DNA from: Cognatilysobacter terrigena
GTDB taxonomy: Bacteria; Pseudomonadota; Gammaproteobacteria; Xanthomonadales; Xanthomonadaceae
DNA length: 64,000 bases
Assembly (NCBI RefSeq): GCF_004361065.1
Contig: NZ_SELT01000016.1
Location: 23,780 to 87,779 of the forward strand
Direction: 5' to 3'
In this document: positions 1-8,453 of the stretch, one piece after another
Numbering within the stretch: the stretch's first letter is position 1
How the letters are laid out: the number at the start of each line of letters is the position of its first letter
Program-made: the position numbers and the translations under genes
The notes under the pieces: model-generated
What the model was told of the DNA's origin: nothing
The model's database searches: none
What the model saw: the letters and a program-made list of their open reading frames with translations, nothing else

Positions 1-1308
1 CTCCTGACCGTGGAACGCCCACACCGGCAACGTGCCGTAGGGGCTGGCCTGCTGCGACGCGATCAGCGAACTGACAAAGTCGCTGTTGCGCTTTTCAGGT
101 TGCACCAGCGTCAGCAGCGGATGCAGCGCGCGGTAGGTGTCCCACAGCGAGAACGTCGAATAGTTCGTGAAACCCTTCGCCTGGTGCACGGCGTTGTCGG
201 GGCCGCGATAGCGCCCGTCGACGTCCATGAACAGCGTCGGCCCCATGAACGTGTGGTAGAGCGCGGTGTAGAAGCTGCGGCGCTGCGTGTCGGGCGCATC
301 GACATCGACCGCGCCGAGCGCCTGCGTCCATTGCGTGCGTGCATTCGCGCGCACGGCGTCGAAATCCCAGCCCGGCATTTCGGCGTCGAGATTCGCGATC
401 GCGTTGGCCTCGTCGACGCTTGAAATCGCGACCTTCGCAATCAGCGGACGCCCACCGAGATCACCGAAATCGAACGTGCCGACGAGCTGCCGGCCTTCGA
501 TCTGCGCGCGTGCCGAGGGATCCTTGTCGCCCGGCGGCGGAAAGCCCTTGTAGACGACGTCGGTCTCGGTGTTGTTGAACGTGTGCGCGGCCGGTGCAGT
601 GGAAAAGCGCATCGCGAAGTAGAGCTGGCGACCCGGCGCCCAGCCGCGCGTTTCGCGGAAACCCGTGACCGTCCCGTCGGGCCGCAGGCGCATGCGCGAC
701 CAGAGCACCTTGCCCGGGTAGTCGTACATGCTCGTGCGCAGGTCGACGAGCACGTGCGCCGCTTCGCCTTTCGGGAACGTGTAGCGATGCACGCCGACGC
801 GCGCGCTCGCGGTGAGTTCGGCGCGCACCCGGTAGTCGTCGAGCGTGACCGCGTAATAGCCCGGCTGCGCGACTTCCGTTTCGTGGCGGAAGCGCGACGT
901 GTAGCCGCCACCCGGCTTGGCGGGATCGCCGCGTTCGGTGCGCACCGTCCCTGTGATCGGCATGACCAGCACATCGCCGAGGTCCGAGTGACCGGTGCCC
1001 GAGAAATGCGTATGGGAGAAGCCGACGATGGTGCGGTCGTCGTACCGGTAGCCCGCGGCCCAGCCGTAGGCCTCCTTGCGCGGCTTGATCTGCGTGTCGG
1101 GGCTCAGCTGGATCATGCCGAACGGGACGGTCGCACCCGGGAAGGTGTGGCCCTCGCCGCCCGTGCCGATGAAGGGGTCGACCGCGGCGTAGGCGCTGGA
1201 CGCCTCCGGTCGCGGCGCCGCGGTGAGCGCGCTTGCGACGAACAGGCCCGCGATGCCCGCGATCCAGGCCGTCCGGCCTGTGCTCCACCCGCCCTGTCCA
1301 CCCGCCAT
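1..1308 (-). CDS. GH92 family alpha-mannosidase, secreted (3' end outside window)
   Basis: The frame is open from an ATG at 1308 to the window edge, giving 436 residues without a stop. The N-terminus has a hydrophobic, signal-peptide-like stretch (about residues 11-30), followed by VDPFIGTGGEGHTFPGA, a hallmark of GH92 N-domains. HTHFSGTG and then, close to the window edge, LPVWAFHGQE follow. The last matches the LPxW...GxE segment of the GH92 catalytic domain, which carries a conserved Glu. GH92 enzymes are calcium-dependent exo-alpha-mannosidases that trim mannan and high-mannose N-glycans. Full-length members are usually about 750-800 residues, so roughly the C-terminal 40% is missing here. 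The gene is divergent from the LacI regulator, with a putative operator just upstream of its start. Linkage specificity cannot be read from the sequence. Confidence 0.9.
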   Translation of the reverse strand, partial: MAGGQGGWSTGRTAWIAGIAGLFVASALTAAPRPEASSAYAAVDPFIGTGGEGHTFPGATVPFGMIQLSPDTQIKPRKEAYGWAAGYRYDDRTIVGFSHTHFSGTGHSDLGDVLVMPITGTVRTERGDPAKPGGGYTSRFRHETEVAQPGYYAVTLDDYRVRAELTASARVGVHRYTFPKGEAAHVLVDLRTSMYDYPGKVLWSRMRLRPDGTVTGFRETRGWAPGRQLYFAMRFSTAPAAHTFNNTETDVVYKGFPPPGDKDPSARAQIEGRQLVGTFDFGDLGGRPLIAKVAISSVDEANAIANLDAEMPGWDFDAVRANARTQWTQALGAVDVDAPDTQRRSFYTALYHTFMGPTLFMDVDGRYRGPDNAVHQAKGFTNYSTFSLWDTYRALHPLLTLVQPEKRNSDFVSSLIASQQASPYGTLPVWAFHGQE

Positions 1309-1316
1309 GATGCCAC

Positions 1317-1338
1317 CGATTTGGATCGTTCCAAATCG
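1317..1338. promoter_or_regulatory. Putative LacI-family operator O1
   Basis: A 22-bp inverted repeat with perfect 9-bp arms (CGATTTGGA / TCCAAATCG) around a TCGT centre. It starts 9 bp upstream of the GH92 start codon, in the region shared with the divergent lacI-type gene. AT-rich arms in a GC-rich intergenic region, and a near copy at 1417-1434, suggest binding by the adjacent LacI-type protein. Binding is inferred. Confidence 0.7.
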
Positions 1339-1416
1339 ACGGTAGCACCACGCTCGCGCCCGGGCATGCTGCAGCGCGAAATGCCGACTCCGCACTTGGC
1401 GTGCAGACTCGAGGGC

Positions 1417-1434
1417 GTTTAGAACGATCCAAAG
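1417..1434. promoter_or_regulatory. Putative LacI-family operator O2
   Basis: GTTTAGAACGATCCAAAG matches the reverse complement of the O1 core (ATTTGGAACGATCCAAAT) at all but three positions: the two ends and one internal base. It ends 3 bp before the ATG of the LacI gene, over the place where a ribosome binding site would lie. This position predicts autorepression of the regulator and its operon. It is about 100 bp from O1 centre to centre, so looping between the two sites is possible. Confidence 0.65.
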
Positions 1435-1437
1435 CGG

Positions 1438-2517
1438 ATGCCCGCCAAACCTGCCAGCCCGCCTGCCGCCCCCGTCGACGCCCGCCGTCGCGTCACGCTC
1501 GACGACGTGGCGCGCGCCTGCGGCCTGTCGCGCGCGACGGTGTCGCTGGTGCTGCGCGGCAGCCCGTTGGTCAATCCCGACACACGCGCGCGGGTCGAAG
1601 CCGAGTTTCGGCGGCAGGGCTACGTCTACCACCGCGGCGCGGCCAATCTGCGGCGCAAGGCGTCGTCGGGCATCGCGCTCGTCATCAACGACCTGTCCAA
1701 CCCGTTCTTCGCCGAATTCGCGGCAGGCGTCGATGAAGCCCTTGCATCGACCGGGCACGTCACACTGCTCGGCAGCACTGGCGAGTCGGTCGAGCGCCAG
1801 CGCGCGGTACTCGCATCGCTGCTGGAACACGATCCGGCCGGAATCATCCTGTCGCCTGCCGAAGGCAGCGACGGCGCGGCCTTGCGACGCCTCGTCGGCA
1901 TGCGCACCCCTGTGCTCGTGTTCAACCGCGAACTCGACGCCGACGATGGCACCGGCTGGGATTTCCTCGCGCTCGACAACGTTCGCGGCGCGCAACTCGC
2001 CACCATCCATCTCCTCGAACGCGGCCATCGCCGCATCGCCTTCTTCGGCGGCCACCGCGATTCGAGTTCGTGCCGCCAGCGTCGCGAGGGTTACCGCCTC
2101 GCGCTCGCGCAGGCCGGCATCGAACCGGAGCCACAGTGGCTCGTCGACTGCGCGCCGACGCGCCTCGAAGCCGCGCGCCAGGCGGCTGCGCTGTTCGCGC
2201 GCGATCCGGCGCCGACTGCCGCGGTCTGCTACAACGACGCCGTCGCACTCGGGCTGATCGCCGGCCTCGCCGCACTTGGCCGCCGCGCCGGGCAGGACTT
2301 CGCCGTCGTCGGCTTCGACGACATTCCCGAAGCCGCGGTCAGCACGCCTCCGCTCACGACGATCGCCGTCGATCCGCGCGCACGCGGTCGGCAGGCGGCC
2401 CAACTCGTCCTGCAACGATCGACGACGCCCGACGCCCCGCCGATGCACGTCATCGCGCCGGTCAAGCTGCAGATGCGCGCGAGCAGCGACGTTCGCGTCG
2501 ACGGGAATCTGCAATGA
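1438..2517 (+). CDS. LacI-family transcriptional regulator of the mannose glycan operon
   Basis: The 359-residue protein has an N-terminal LacI helix-turn-helix at about residues 18-65 (VTLDDVARACGLSRATVSLV), then a hinge and a periplasmic-binding-protein-like sensor domain (from about residue 77, GIALVINDLSNPFFAEF) with the C-terminal VVGFDDIPEA signature. The ATG at 1438 has no obvious Shine-Dalgarno; the preceding bases belong to operator O2. Its stop overlaps the kinase start as ATGA, so regulator and enzymes are probably co-transcribed. Divergence from GH92 and cotranscription with sugar enzymes indicate local control, with mannose or a downstream sugar as likely effector (inference). 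Confidence 0.93.
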   Translation: MPAKPASPPAAPVDARRRVTLDDVARACGLSRATVSLVLRGSPLVNPDTRARVEAEFRRQGYVYHRGAANLRRKASSGIALVINDLSNPFFAEFAAGVDEALASTGHVTLLGSTGESVERQRAVLASLLEHDPAGIILSPAEGSDGAALRRLVGMRTPVLVFNRELDADDGTGWDFLALDNVRGAQLATIHLLERGHRRIAFFGGHRDSSSCRQRREGYRLALAQAGIEPEPQWLVDCAPTRLEAARQAAALFARDPAPTAAVCYNDAVALGLIAGLAALGRRAGQDFAVVGFDDIPEAAVSTPPLTTIAVDPRARGRQAAQLVLQRSTTPDAPPMHVIAPVKLQMRASSDVRVDGNLQ

Positions 2518-3497
2518 CTCCGCGTGCAGTGGTGTGCTTCGGCGAAGCTCTGGTCGACTTCCTCGCGACACCCTCAGCGGACGGCGGCCCGCGTCGCTTC
2601 GTCGAATACGCCGGCGGCGCGCCCGCGAATGTCGCGGTGGCCGTTGCGCGACTGGGCGGCGCGGCGCGCTTCGTCGGGATGCTCGGCGAGGACATGTTCG
2701 GCGACATGCTGGTCGAGCAGATGCAGGCGCACGGCGTGGATCTGGCGTACGCGCGGCGCACGGCCGAAGCGAAGACCGCACTCGCCTTCGTGTCGCTCGA
2801 CGCGCACGGCGAACGCAGCTTCAGCTTCTATCGCCCGCCCGCGGCCGACCTGCTGTTCCGCACCAGCGATTTCGACGACGGCTGCTTCGAGAACGCGGGC
2901 GCATTCCATATCTGCTCCAACAGCCTCACGGAGCCCGACATCGCCGCGGCAACGCTCGCCGGATTGAAGCGAGCGCGGACTGCAGGGGTGCTCGTCAGCT
3001 TGGACGTGAACCTGCGTCCTTCGTTGTGGCCGGATGACGTCGACCCGACGCCGCGCGTATGGCAAGCACTCGCATTCGCCGACGTCGTAAAGCTGTCGCG
3101 CGAGGAGCTCGATTTTCTTTCCGCCAGCGCCGGCGACGAAGGGGCCGTACGCAATCGGCTGTTCGACGCCAACGCGCGCTGCATCGTCGTCACCGATGGC
3201 GCAGCACCGGTGCAATGGTGGACACGCAACGACACCGGCACGTTGCCGACCTACCCCGCCGCCGTGATCGACACCACCGGCGCGGGCGATGCATTCGTCG
3301 GCGGATGGCTCGCCTCGATGGTAGATCGCGGCGTCGACCCGACGAACCTCGACGCCTTCCTCGCCCACCCGACTCATCTCGCCGACACGCTGCGCTTCGC
3401 CGCCGCCTGCGGCGCGCTCGCCACCACGAGACATGGCGCTTTCGCCGCCATGCCGACCCGCACCGAAGCCGATCGCCTGATGCGAGCCCCGACATGA
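2514..3497 (+). CDS. PfkB-family carbohydrate kinase, probable fructokinase
   Basis: The 327-residue ribokinase-fold protein carries both PfkB signatures: GGAPANVAVAVARLGG at residues 34-49 and DTTGAGDAFVGGWL at 253-266, with D259 as the expected catalytic base. The start is the ATG overlapping the lacI stop by 4 bp. An in-frame upstream extension lies inside lacI and is not used. The mannose isomerase directly downstream makes fructose from mannose, so the likely reaction is fructose + ATP to fructose 6-phosphate in the cytoplasm. Other PfkB substrates such as ribose or 2-keto-3-deoxygluconate are not excluded by sequence. It overlaps the next gene by 4 bp, consistent with translational coupling. 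Confidence 0.88.
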   Translation: MTPRAVVCFGEALVDFLATPSADGGPRRFVEYAGGAPANVAVAVARLGGAARFVGMLGEDMFGDMLVEQMQAHGVDLAYARRTAEAKTALAFVSLDAHGERSFSFYRPPAADLLFRTSDFDDGCFENAGAFHICSNSLTEPDIAAATLAGLKRARTAGVLVSLDVNLRPSLWPDDVDPTPRVWQALAFADVVKLSREELDFLSASAGDEGAVRNRLFDANARCIVVTDGAAPVQWWTRNDTGTLPTYPAAVIDTTGAGDAFVGGWLASMVDRGVDPTNLDAFLAHPTHLADTLRFAAACGALATTRHGAFAAMPTRTEADRLMRAPT

Positions 3498-4732
3498 TGG
3501 CCGACGCCGCCCCGCCCGATTTCCGCAGCGAAGCCTTCCTGCGCGCGCATATCGCGGACACGATGGCGTTCTATCACCCGCGAGCGATCGATCCGGCGGG
3601 CGGCTTCTTCCACTACTTCCGCGACGACGGCTCGGTATACGACGCCTCGCATCGCCACCTCGTCAGCAGCACGCGTTTCGTCTTCAACTACGCGATGGCG
3701 GCGATCGAGTTCGCCGACGACGCGACGCTGCGGGTCGATTATCTCGACGCCGCGCGCCACGGACTCCGCTACTTGCGGGAGCGGCATCGCGATGACGCGT
3801 CGGGCGGTTATGCGTGGACGATCCGCGACGGCGTGCCGGAGGATCGCACGCAGCACGCGTATGGCGTCGCGTTCGTGCTGCTCGCCTACTCGACAGCGCT
3901 GAAGGCCGGCATCGAAGAAGCCAAGCCCTGGATCGACGAAACCTGGACGCTTCTCGAAACACGCTTCTGGGACGCCGACGACCGCCTCTATCGCGATGAA
4001 GCCGCCGTCGACTGGCAATTCAGCGACTACCGCGGCCAGAACGCGAACATGCACATGTGCGAGGCGATGCTCGCCGCGTACGAAGCGACGCGCGACAGCC
4101 GCTACCTCGACCGTGCGCTGCTGCTCGCCGACCGCATGACGCGCGAGCAGGCCGCGAAGGCCGGCGGCCTCGTCTGGGAACACTACGACCGCGACTGGAA
4201 CGTCGACTGGGATTACAACCGCGACGACCCCAAGCACCTCTTCCGCCCGTGGGGTTTCCAGCCCGGGCACCAGACCGAATGGGCGAAGCTGCTGCTCATC
4301 CTCGACCGGCACCTCGGCGAGCGCAGCGATGCGCCGTCGTGGCTGGTGCCGACCGCGCGCCATCTGTTCGACACGGCGTTCGCGCGCAGCTGGGACGAGC
4401 AGTACGGCGGCATGGTCTACGGATTCGCGCCCGACGGCGCCGTCTGTGACGACGACAAGTACTTCTGGGTGCAGGCCGAATCGATTGCCGCCGCAGCACG
4501 GCTCGCGACGCGCACCGGCTCGACGCCGTACTGGGACCGCTACGACGCGCTCTGGGCCTACGCATGGCGGCACTTCGTCGACCACCGCTACGGCGCGTGG
4601 TACCGCATCCTCGATCGACGCAACCGTAAGTACAGCGACGAAAAGAGCCCCGCCGGCAAGACCGACTACCACACCATGGGCGCCTGCCACGACGTGCTGC
4701 AGGTGCTGCGCTCGCTTCCGGAGCCCCGCTGA
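3494..4732 (+). CDS. AGE-family epimerase/isomerase, probable D-mannose isomerase
   Basis: This is a 412-residue (alpha/alpha)6-barrel protein of the N-acylglucosamine 2-epimerase/YihS family. Landmarks are R61, NMHMCEA (H187), GHQTEWAKLL (H259) and DYHTMGACHDVL (H393). H259 and H393 fall where the two catalytic histidines of mannose/sulfoquinovose isomerases lie. The expected reaction is mannose to fructose. In this operon it would supply the PfkB kinase, so no mannokinase is needed. It starts at 3494, overlapping the kinase stop as ATGA (3497 is an alternative ATG), and its stop overlaps the GH47 start by one base. A cellobiose 2-epimerase activity is a less likely alternative given the neighbours. 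Confidence 0.87.
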   Translation: MMADAAPPDFRSEAFLRAHIADTMAFYHPRAIDPAGGFFHYFRDDGSVYDASHRHLVSSTRFVFNYAMAAIEFADDATLRVDYLDAARHGLRYLRERHRDDASGGYAWTIRDGVPEDRTQHAYGVAFVLLAYSTALKAGIEEAKPWIDETWTLLETRFWDADDRLYRDEAAVDWQFSDYRGQNANMHMCEAMLAAYEATRDSRYLDRALLLADRMTREQAAKAGGLVWEHYDRDWNVDWDYNRDDPKHLFRPWGFQPGHQTEWAKLLLILDRHLGERSDAPSWLVPTARHLFDTAFARSWDEQYGGMVYGFAPDGAVCDDDKYFWVQAESIAAAARLATRTGSTPYWDRYDALWAYAWRHFVDHRYGAWYRILDRRNRKYSDEKSPAGKTDYHTMGACHDVLQVLRSLPEPR

Positions 4733-6150
4733 TGTCCTACATCGCGCGTTGTGCCCTGCTCATTGCATTGGCGATCGCATCGCCGCTCAGCAGCGCGACG
4801 GGTAAGGCCGCGCATGCGGCGTCGAGCGTCACGGGTGCGGAGTCGCTACCGCCGGTCGACGACGCCGAAGCCGCGCACATGGCCGAGCGTGTGAAGGGCG
4901 AGTTCCTGCACGCGTGGCGCGGCTATCGCCAGTACGCGTGGGGCCACGACGACCTCAAGCCGCTGAGCAAGGCGCCGCACGACTGGTATGCGTCGTCGCT
5001 GCTGATGACGCCCGTCGACGCGCTGGACACGATGCTGCTGATGCATCTCGACGACGAGGCGAAGGACGCCCGCGAGCTGATCGCCACGAAGCTGTCGTTC
5101 GACCGCGACATCGACGTCAAGCATTTCGAAGTGGTGATCCGACTGCTCGGCGGCCTGCTGTCGGGCTACGAGATGACCGGCGACGAACGGCTGCTCGGCC
5201 TCGCGAACGATCTCGGCACCCGTCTCCTGCCCGCGTTCAAATCACCGACCGGCTTGCCGTACGTCAACGTCAACCTGCGCACCGGTCGCGGCAGTGGCAC
5301 CGAGACCAATCCGGCCGAAACCGGCACGCTGCTGCTCGAGTACGGCACGCTGAGCCGGCTGACCGGCGACCCGGTGTTCTACGACACGGCCAAGCGCGCG
5401 CTGGTCGAGACCTACAAGCGCCGGTCGAAGCTCGACCTCGTCGGCGAGCGCATCGACGTCACCACCGGTGCGTGGACGAACACCGGCAGCCACATCGGCG
5501 CACGCATCGATTCGTACTACGAATACCTGTGGAAGTGCTGGAAGCTGTTCGGCGACGAGGACTGCCACCTGATGTGGACGACCAGCGTCGCGGCGGCGAA
5601 CCGCTACTACGCGGAGGACGTGCATGGAGGGCTCTGGTACGGCCAGGTCGACATGGCGACGGGCAAGCGCACGGGGCACGAGTACGGGTCGCTCGAGGCG
5701 TTCTATCCCGGCCTGCTCGCGTATTCCGGCGACATCGACCGCGCGCGACGGCTGCAGCGGTCCTCATTCGCGATGTGGAACCTGCACGGCATCGAGCCCG
5801 AGTCCTACGACTACGTCGCGCGCAAGGTCACCTATCCGGGCTATCCGCTGCGGCCCGAGATCGTCGAGTCGACCTGGTACCTGTACCGCACGACCGGCGA
5901 CCCGAAGTACCGCGCCATGGGCAAGAAGCTGTTCGACGACTTCGTGCGCGCCTGCCGGACCGACGCGGGCTATGCGGCGCTATCGGACGTCACTACGAAG
6001 AAGCAGGCCGACGACATGGAAAGCTTCGTCATGGCCGAGACCTTCAAATACTTCTACCTGTTGTTTGCGCCGCGGGACACGCTGGATCTCGACCGCGTGG
6101 TGCTCAACACCGAGGCGCATCCGCTGCGACGCGAGCCGATCGCGAAGTAA
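4732..6150 (+). CDS. GH47 family alpha-1,2-mannosidase, secreted
   Basis: The 472-residue protein has an export signal at about residues 1-30, then a full GH47 (alpha/alpha)7 domain. Visible motifs are YAWGHDDLKPLSK (68-80), DALDTM (96-101), FEVVIRLLGGLLSGY (132-146, acid E133), RIDSYYEYLWK (258-268, D260), RPEIVES (374-380, E376) and VVLNTEAHPLRR (456-467), in which T460 is the expected calcium ligand. GH47 enzymes are inverting, calcium-dependent alpha-1,2-mannosidases, best known from the eukaryotic ER and Golgi; bacterial members are uncommon (one from a Caulobacter strain has been characterised). All key residues appear present. It is the last gene of the operon and overlaps the isomerase by one base. 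Role: trimming alpha-1,2-mannose outside the cytoplasm. Confidence 0.93.
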   Translation: MSYIARCALLIALAIASPLSSATGKAAHAASSVTGAESLPPVDDAEAAHMAERVKGEFLHAWRGYRQYAWGHDDLKPLSKAPHDWYASSLLMTPVDALDTMLLMHLDDEAKDARELIATKLSFDRDIDVKHFEVVIRLLGGLLSGYEMTGDERLLGLANDLGTRLLPAFKSPTGLPYVNVNLRTGRGSGTETNPAETGTLLLEYGTLSRLTGDPVFYDTAKRALVETYKRRSKLDLVGERIDVTTGAWTNTGSHIGARIDSYYEYLWKCWKLFGDEDCHLMWTTSVAAANRYYAEDVHGGLWYGQVDMATGKRTGHEYGSLEAFYPGLLAYSGDIDRARRLQRSSFAMWNLHGIEPESYDYVARKVTYPGYPLRPEIVESTWYLYRTTGDPKYRAMGKKLFDDFVRACRTDAGYAALSDVTTKKQADDMESFVMAETFKYFYLLFAPRDTLDLDRVVLNTEAHPLRREPIAK

Positions 6151-6161
6151 GGCTTCGCATG

Positions 6162-6217
6162 GCGGTCGGGCGCATCGAGGCGGCGATTCCATTCGCCTCG
6201 TCGATGCACCCGACCGC
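6162..6217. terminator. Long hairpin between convergent genes
   Basis: An imperfect inverted repeat with a left arm at 6162-6182 and a right arm at 6194-6217, starting GCGGTCGGG and ending CCCGACCGC, with one mismatch and a short bulge. It lies between the convergent GH47 and outer-membrane channel genes, so it probably ends transcription from both sides. It lacks a U-tract, so the mechanism is uncertain. Confidence 0.5.
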
Positions 6218-6225
6218 TTGGTGAC

Positions 6226-7710
6226 TCACTCGCGCGAGCCCGCCGCCGCGATCGACTCCACGTTCACCGCCTGCGGGTCGCGCTTCGTCCGCTCGGCCGC
6301 GATGTGCTCCGGCCAGCCTGCGGCGAGCGCGCGGAACACCGCGACGGCCGATTCGCCGCGACGTGCCTGCGCATCCGCGAGCGCGTCCTCGGCCTGCAGA
6401 CGCACACGGTCCGCATCGAGCACCTCGAGCAGGTTCGACGCGCCCGCGCGGTAGCGAAGTCGCGCCAGTTGCGCAGCGCGCGTGCTGGCCCGCGCGGCGT
6501 CGGCCAGGCGATCGGTTTCGACGGCCGTGCGTCCGTGCGTCAGCAACGCGTTCTCGGTGTCTTCGAGGGCGAGCAGCACCGTCTGCTGGTACTGCGCGAG
6601 CGCGGCATCGGCGTCCGCACCGGCCGCGCGGATGCGTGCACGCACACGTCCGACGTCGAGGAACGACCAGTCGATGCCGAGCGCGACGAGTCCGGCGCCC
6701 TGCCCCGCGGTGAACAGCGCATTGGCCGTGCTGGACCGCGAGCCGAGCAGCGCACCGAGCGTCAGATGCGGAAACAGATCGGCAGTGGCCACGCCGACGC
6801 GCGCCGTCGCCGCATGCAGTCGGTACTCGGCCGCCGCCACATCGGGGCGACGACGCAATACCGAGGCCGGCGTCTCGCCGTCGACTGAGGCGCGAATGGC
6901 GGGGATCGGCGAAGGCGTCGCCAGGGTCGCGATCAGCGCGTCGGGCGTACGGCCGGTCAGCACCGCGAGCCGGTGCATTGCGATGCCCTCCGCGGCTTCC
7001 AGCGCTGGGATGCGGGCCTGCGTCGAGTCGAGCAGCGCACGTGCGCGTTCGAGGTCGAAGTCGGTGTCGCGTCCGGCCTTGGCGCGCACGTCGACCAGGC
7101 GCAACGTCTCCGCCTGGTTGTCCACGTTGTCGTGCGCCACGCGCAGCCGCGTCTGCAATCCGCGCAGTTCGACATACGTGCGCACGACCTCGGCGACGAT
7201 GCTCACCTGCAGCGCATCGTGATCCGCGGCGGCGGCCCAGGCGTCGGAGCGCTGCGCTTCGACGTCGCGACGCACGCGGCCGAACAGGTCGAGTTCCCAG
7301 CTGGCGACAGCGGCCGCCTGGAAGCTCTTGGTGGTGCGGTCGCCGTTCACCGCTTCCTCGGCGGGTACGTGCGTTTCGCGCGCATCGCCCTGCAACCGGA
7401 TCGTCGGCAGCTGGTCGAAGCGCGCACCGCGAAGCAGCGCGTTCGCACGGTCGTAGTTGGCGAGCGCGGCGCGCAGATCATTGTTGGCGGCGAGCGCGTC
7501 GTCGACCAGCGTGTCGAGAACCGGGTCACCGACCTGCCGCCAGAACTCGCGCATGTCGCCGGGCGACGTGGGCTGCGTCGCCGGGTCGATCGCGTCCTGC
7601 CGCGCGAACGCGGCAGGCACCGGCGTATCCGGCTTCACGAAGTCCGGCCCGACCGCGCATCCCGTCAACGCCGCGATGGTCGCGGCGAGCAGAAGCGGCT
7701 TGATTACCAC
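6226..7710 (-). CDS. NodT/OprM-family RND efflux outer-membrane lipoprotein
   Basis: The 494-residue protein reads from a GTG at 7710, overlapping the end of the SDR gene. Its N-terminus has a lipoprotein signal with lipobox LTGC and then AVGPDFVKPDTPVP, typical of NodT/OprM channels. Two repeats of the outer membrane efflux domain follow (for example RPDVAAAEYRLHAATARVGV and an ALLxARxxxxESAVAVFRAL-type C-terminal helix). It would form the trimeric TolC-like exit duct of the adjacent RND pump. The frame stays open far upstream, but only the 7710 start gives a signal peptide. It is the last gene of a six-gene operon. Confidence 0.9.
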   Translation of the reverse strand: MVIKPLLLAATIAALTGCAVGPDFVKPDTPVPAAFARQDAIDPATQPTSPGDMREFWRQVGDPVLDTLVDDALAANNDLRAALANYDRANALLRGARFDQLPTIRLQGDARETHVPAEEAVNGDRTTKSFQAAAVASWELDLFGRVRRDVEAQRSDAWAAAADHDALQVSIVAEVVRTYVELRGLQTRLRVAHDNVDNQAETLRLVDVRAKAGRDTDFDLERARALLDSTQARIPALEAAEGIAMHRLAVLTGRTPDALIATLATPSPIPAIRASVDGETPASVLRRRPDVAAAEYRLHAATARVGVATADLFPHLTLGALLGSRSSTANALFTAGQGAGLVALGIDWSFLDVGRVRARIRAAGADADAALAQYQQTVLLALEDTENALLTHGRTAVETDRLADAARASTRAAQLARLRYRAGASNLLEVLDADRVRLQAEDALADAQARRGESAVAVFRALAAGWPEHIAAERTKRDPQAVNVESIAAAGSRE

Positions 7711-8438
7711 GGCAGCACCTCGCCGAGGTGATGGAAACCGCCGTTCGGGCCGTCCGCACCGAGCAGCGCCATCTCGACGCTGGTGCGCGCGCCCGTCTGC
7801 ACGTCGAGTTCGCCCTGCGAATTCATGTCGGTCTTGACCGAACCCGGATGCACCGCGTTGACCTTGATCGCCGTGTCGCGCAGTTCGTGTGCCAGGTGGA
7901 CGGTCCATGCGTTGAGCGCGCTCTTGGAGGCGTCGTACGCCGGCATCTTGAAGTCGAAGATTGGCGACGCCGGATCGGTGTGCGACGTCAGCGAGCCGAG
8001 CAAGCTCGACACGTTGACGATGCGTGCGGCCGGCGCGGCGCGAAGCAGCGGAAGGAACGCCTGCGTCGTCGCGATGACGCCGAACAGGTTGGTGTCGAAC
8101 GTCTCCCGCCACGTGCGCAGCGACTGCTGCGACGGCGGCAGGCTGAAGTCGTCGATGAACACGCCGGCGTTGTTCACCAGCACGTCGAGATGGCCGTACT
8201 TGTCGGCGACCTCCTGCGCGGCCTTGCGGATACTGTCGGCGTTGGTGACGTCGAGTTCGATGGCGTCGACGGACAGGCCGTCGGCCTTGAACGGCAGCGC
8301 GGCGGCGACGGCGCGCGGGTGATCGCGACCGGCGAGCAGGACGTGCAGCCCTTCGCTCGCGAGCTGGCGGACGGTTTCGAGACCGAGGCCGCGGGTGGCG
8401 CCGGTGACGAGGGCGATGCGGGTGTTGGAAGCGGTCAT
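7704..8438 (-). CDS. SDR-family oxidoreductase within the RND operon
   Basis: The 244-residue protein is a classical short-chain dehydrogenase: VTGATRGLGLE near the N-terminus is the TGxxxGxG cofactor motif, VNNAG follows strand 4, and YDASKSALNAW supplies the catalytic Tyr and Lys. The substrate is unknown. It sits between the pump and the channel, starts 15 bp after the pump stop, and overlaps the channel start, so it is clearly part of the efflux operon. It might process a toxic aldehyde, ketone or quinone that the pump also handles (inference). Confidence 0.88.
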   Translation of the reverse strand: MTASNTRIALVTGATRGLGLETVRQLASEGLHVLLAGRDHPRAVAAALPFKADGLSVDAIELDVTNADSIRKAAQEVADKYGHLDVLVNNAGVFIDDFSLPPSQQSLRTWRETFDTNLFGVIATTQAFLPLLRAAPAARIVNVSSLLGSLTSHTDPASPIFDFKMPAYDASKSALNAWTVHLAHELRDTAIKVNAVHPGSVKTDMNSQGELDVQTGARTSVEMALLGADGPNGGFHHLGEVLPW

Positions 8439-8453
8439 GTCGGTTCTCCAGGA

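Noticed and set aside
3374..4690. A 438-residue minus-strand frame opposite the AGE isomerase gene
   Set aside because: Antisense shadow with Arg/Val/Ala-rich low-information sequence; the plus-strand frame has clear family motifs.
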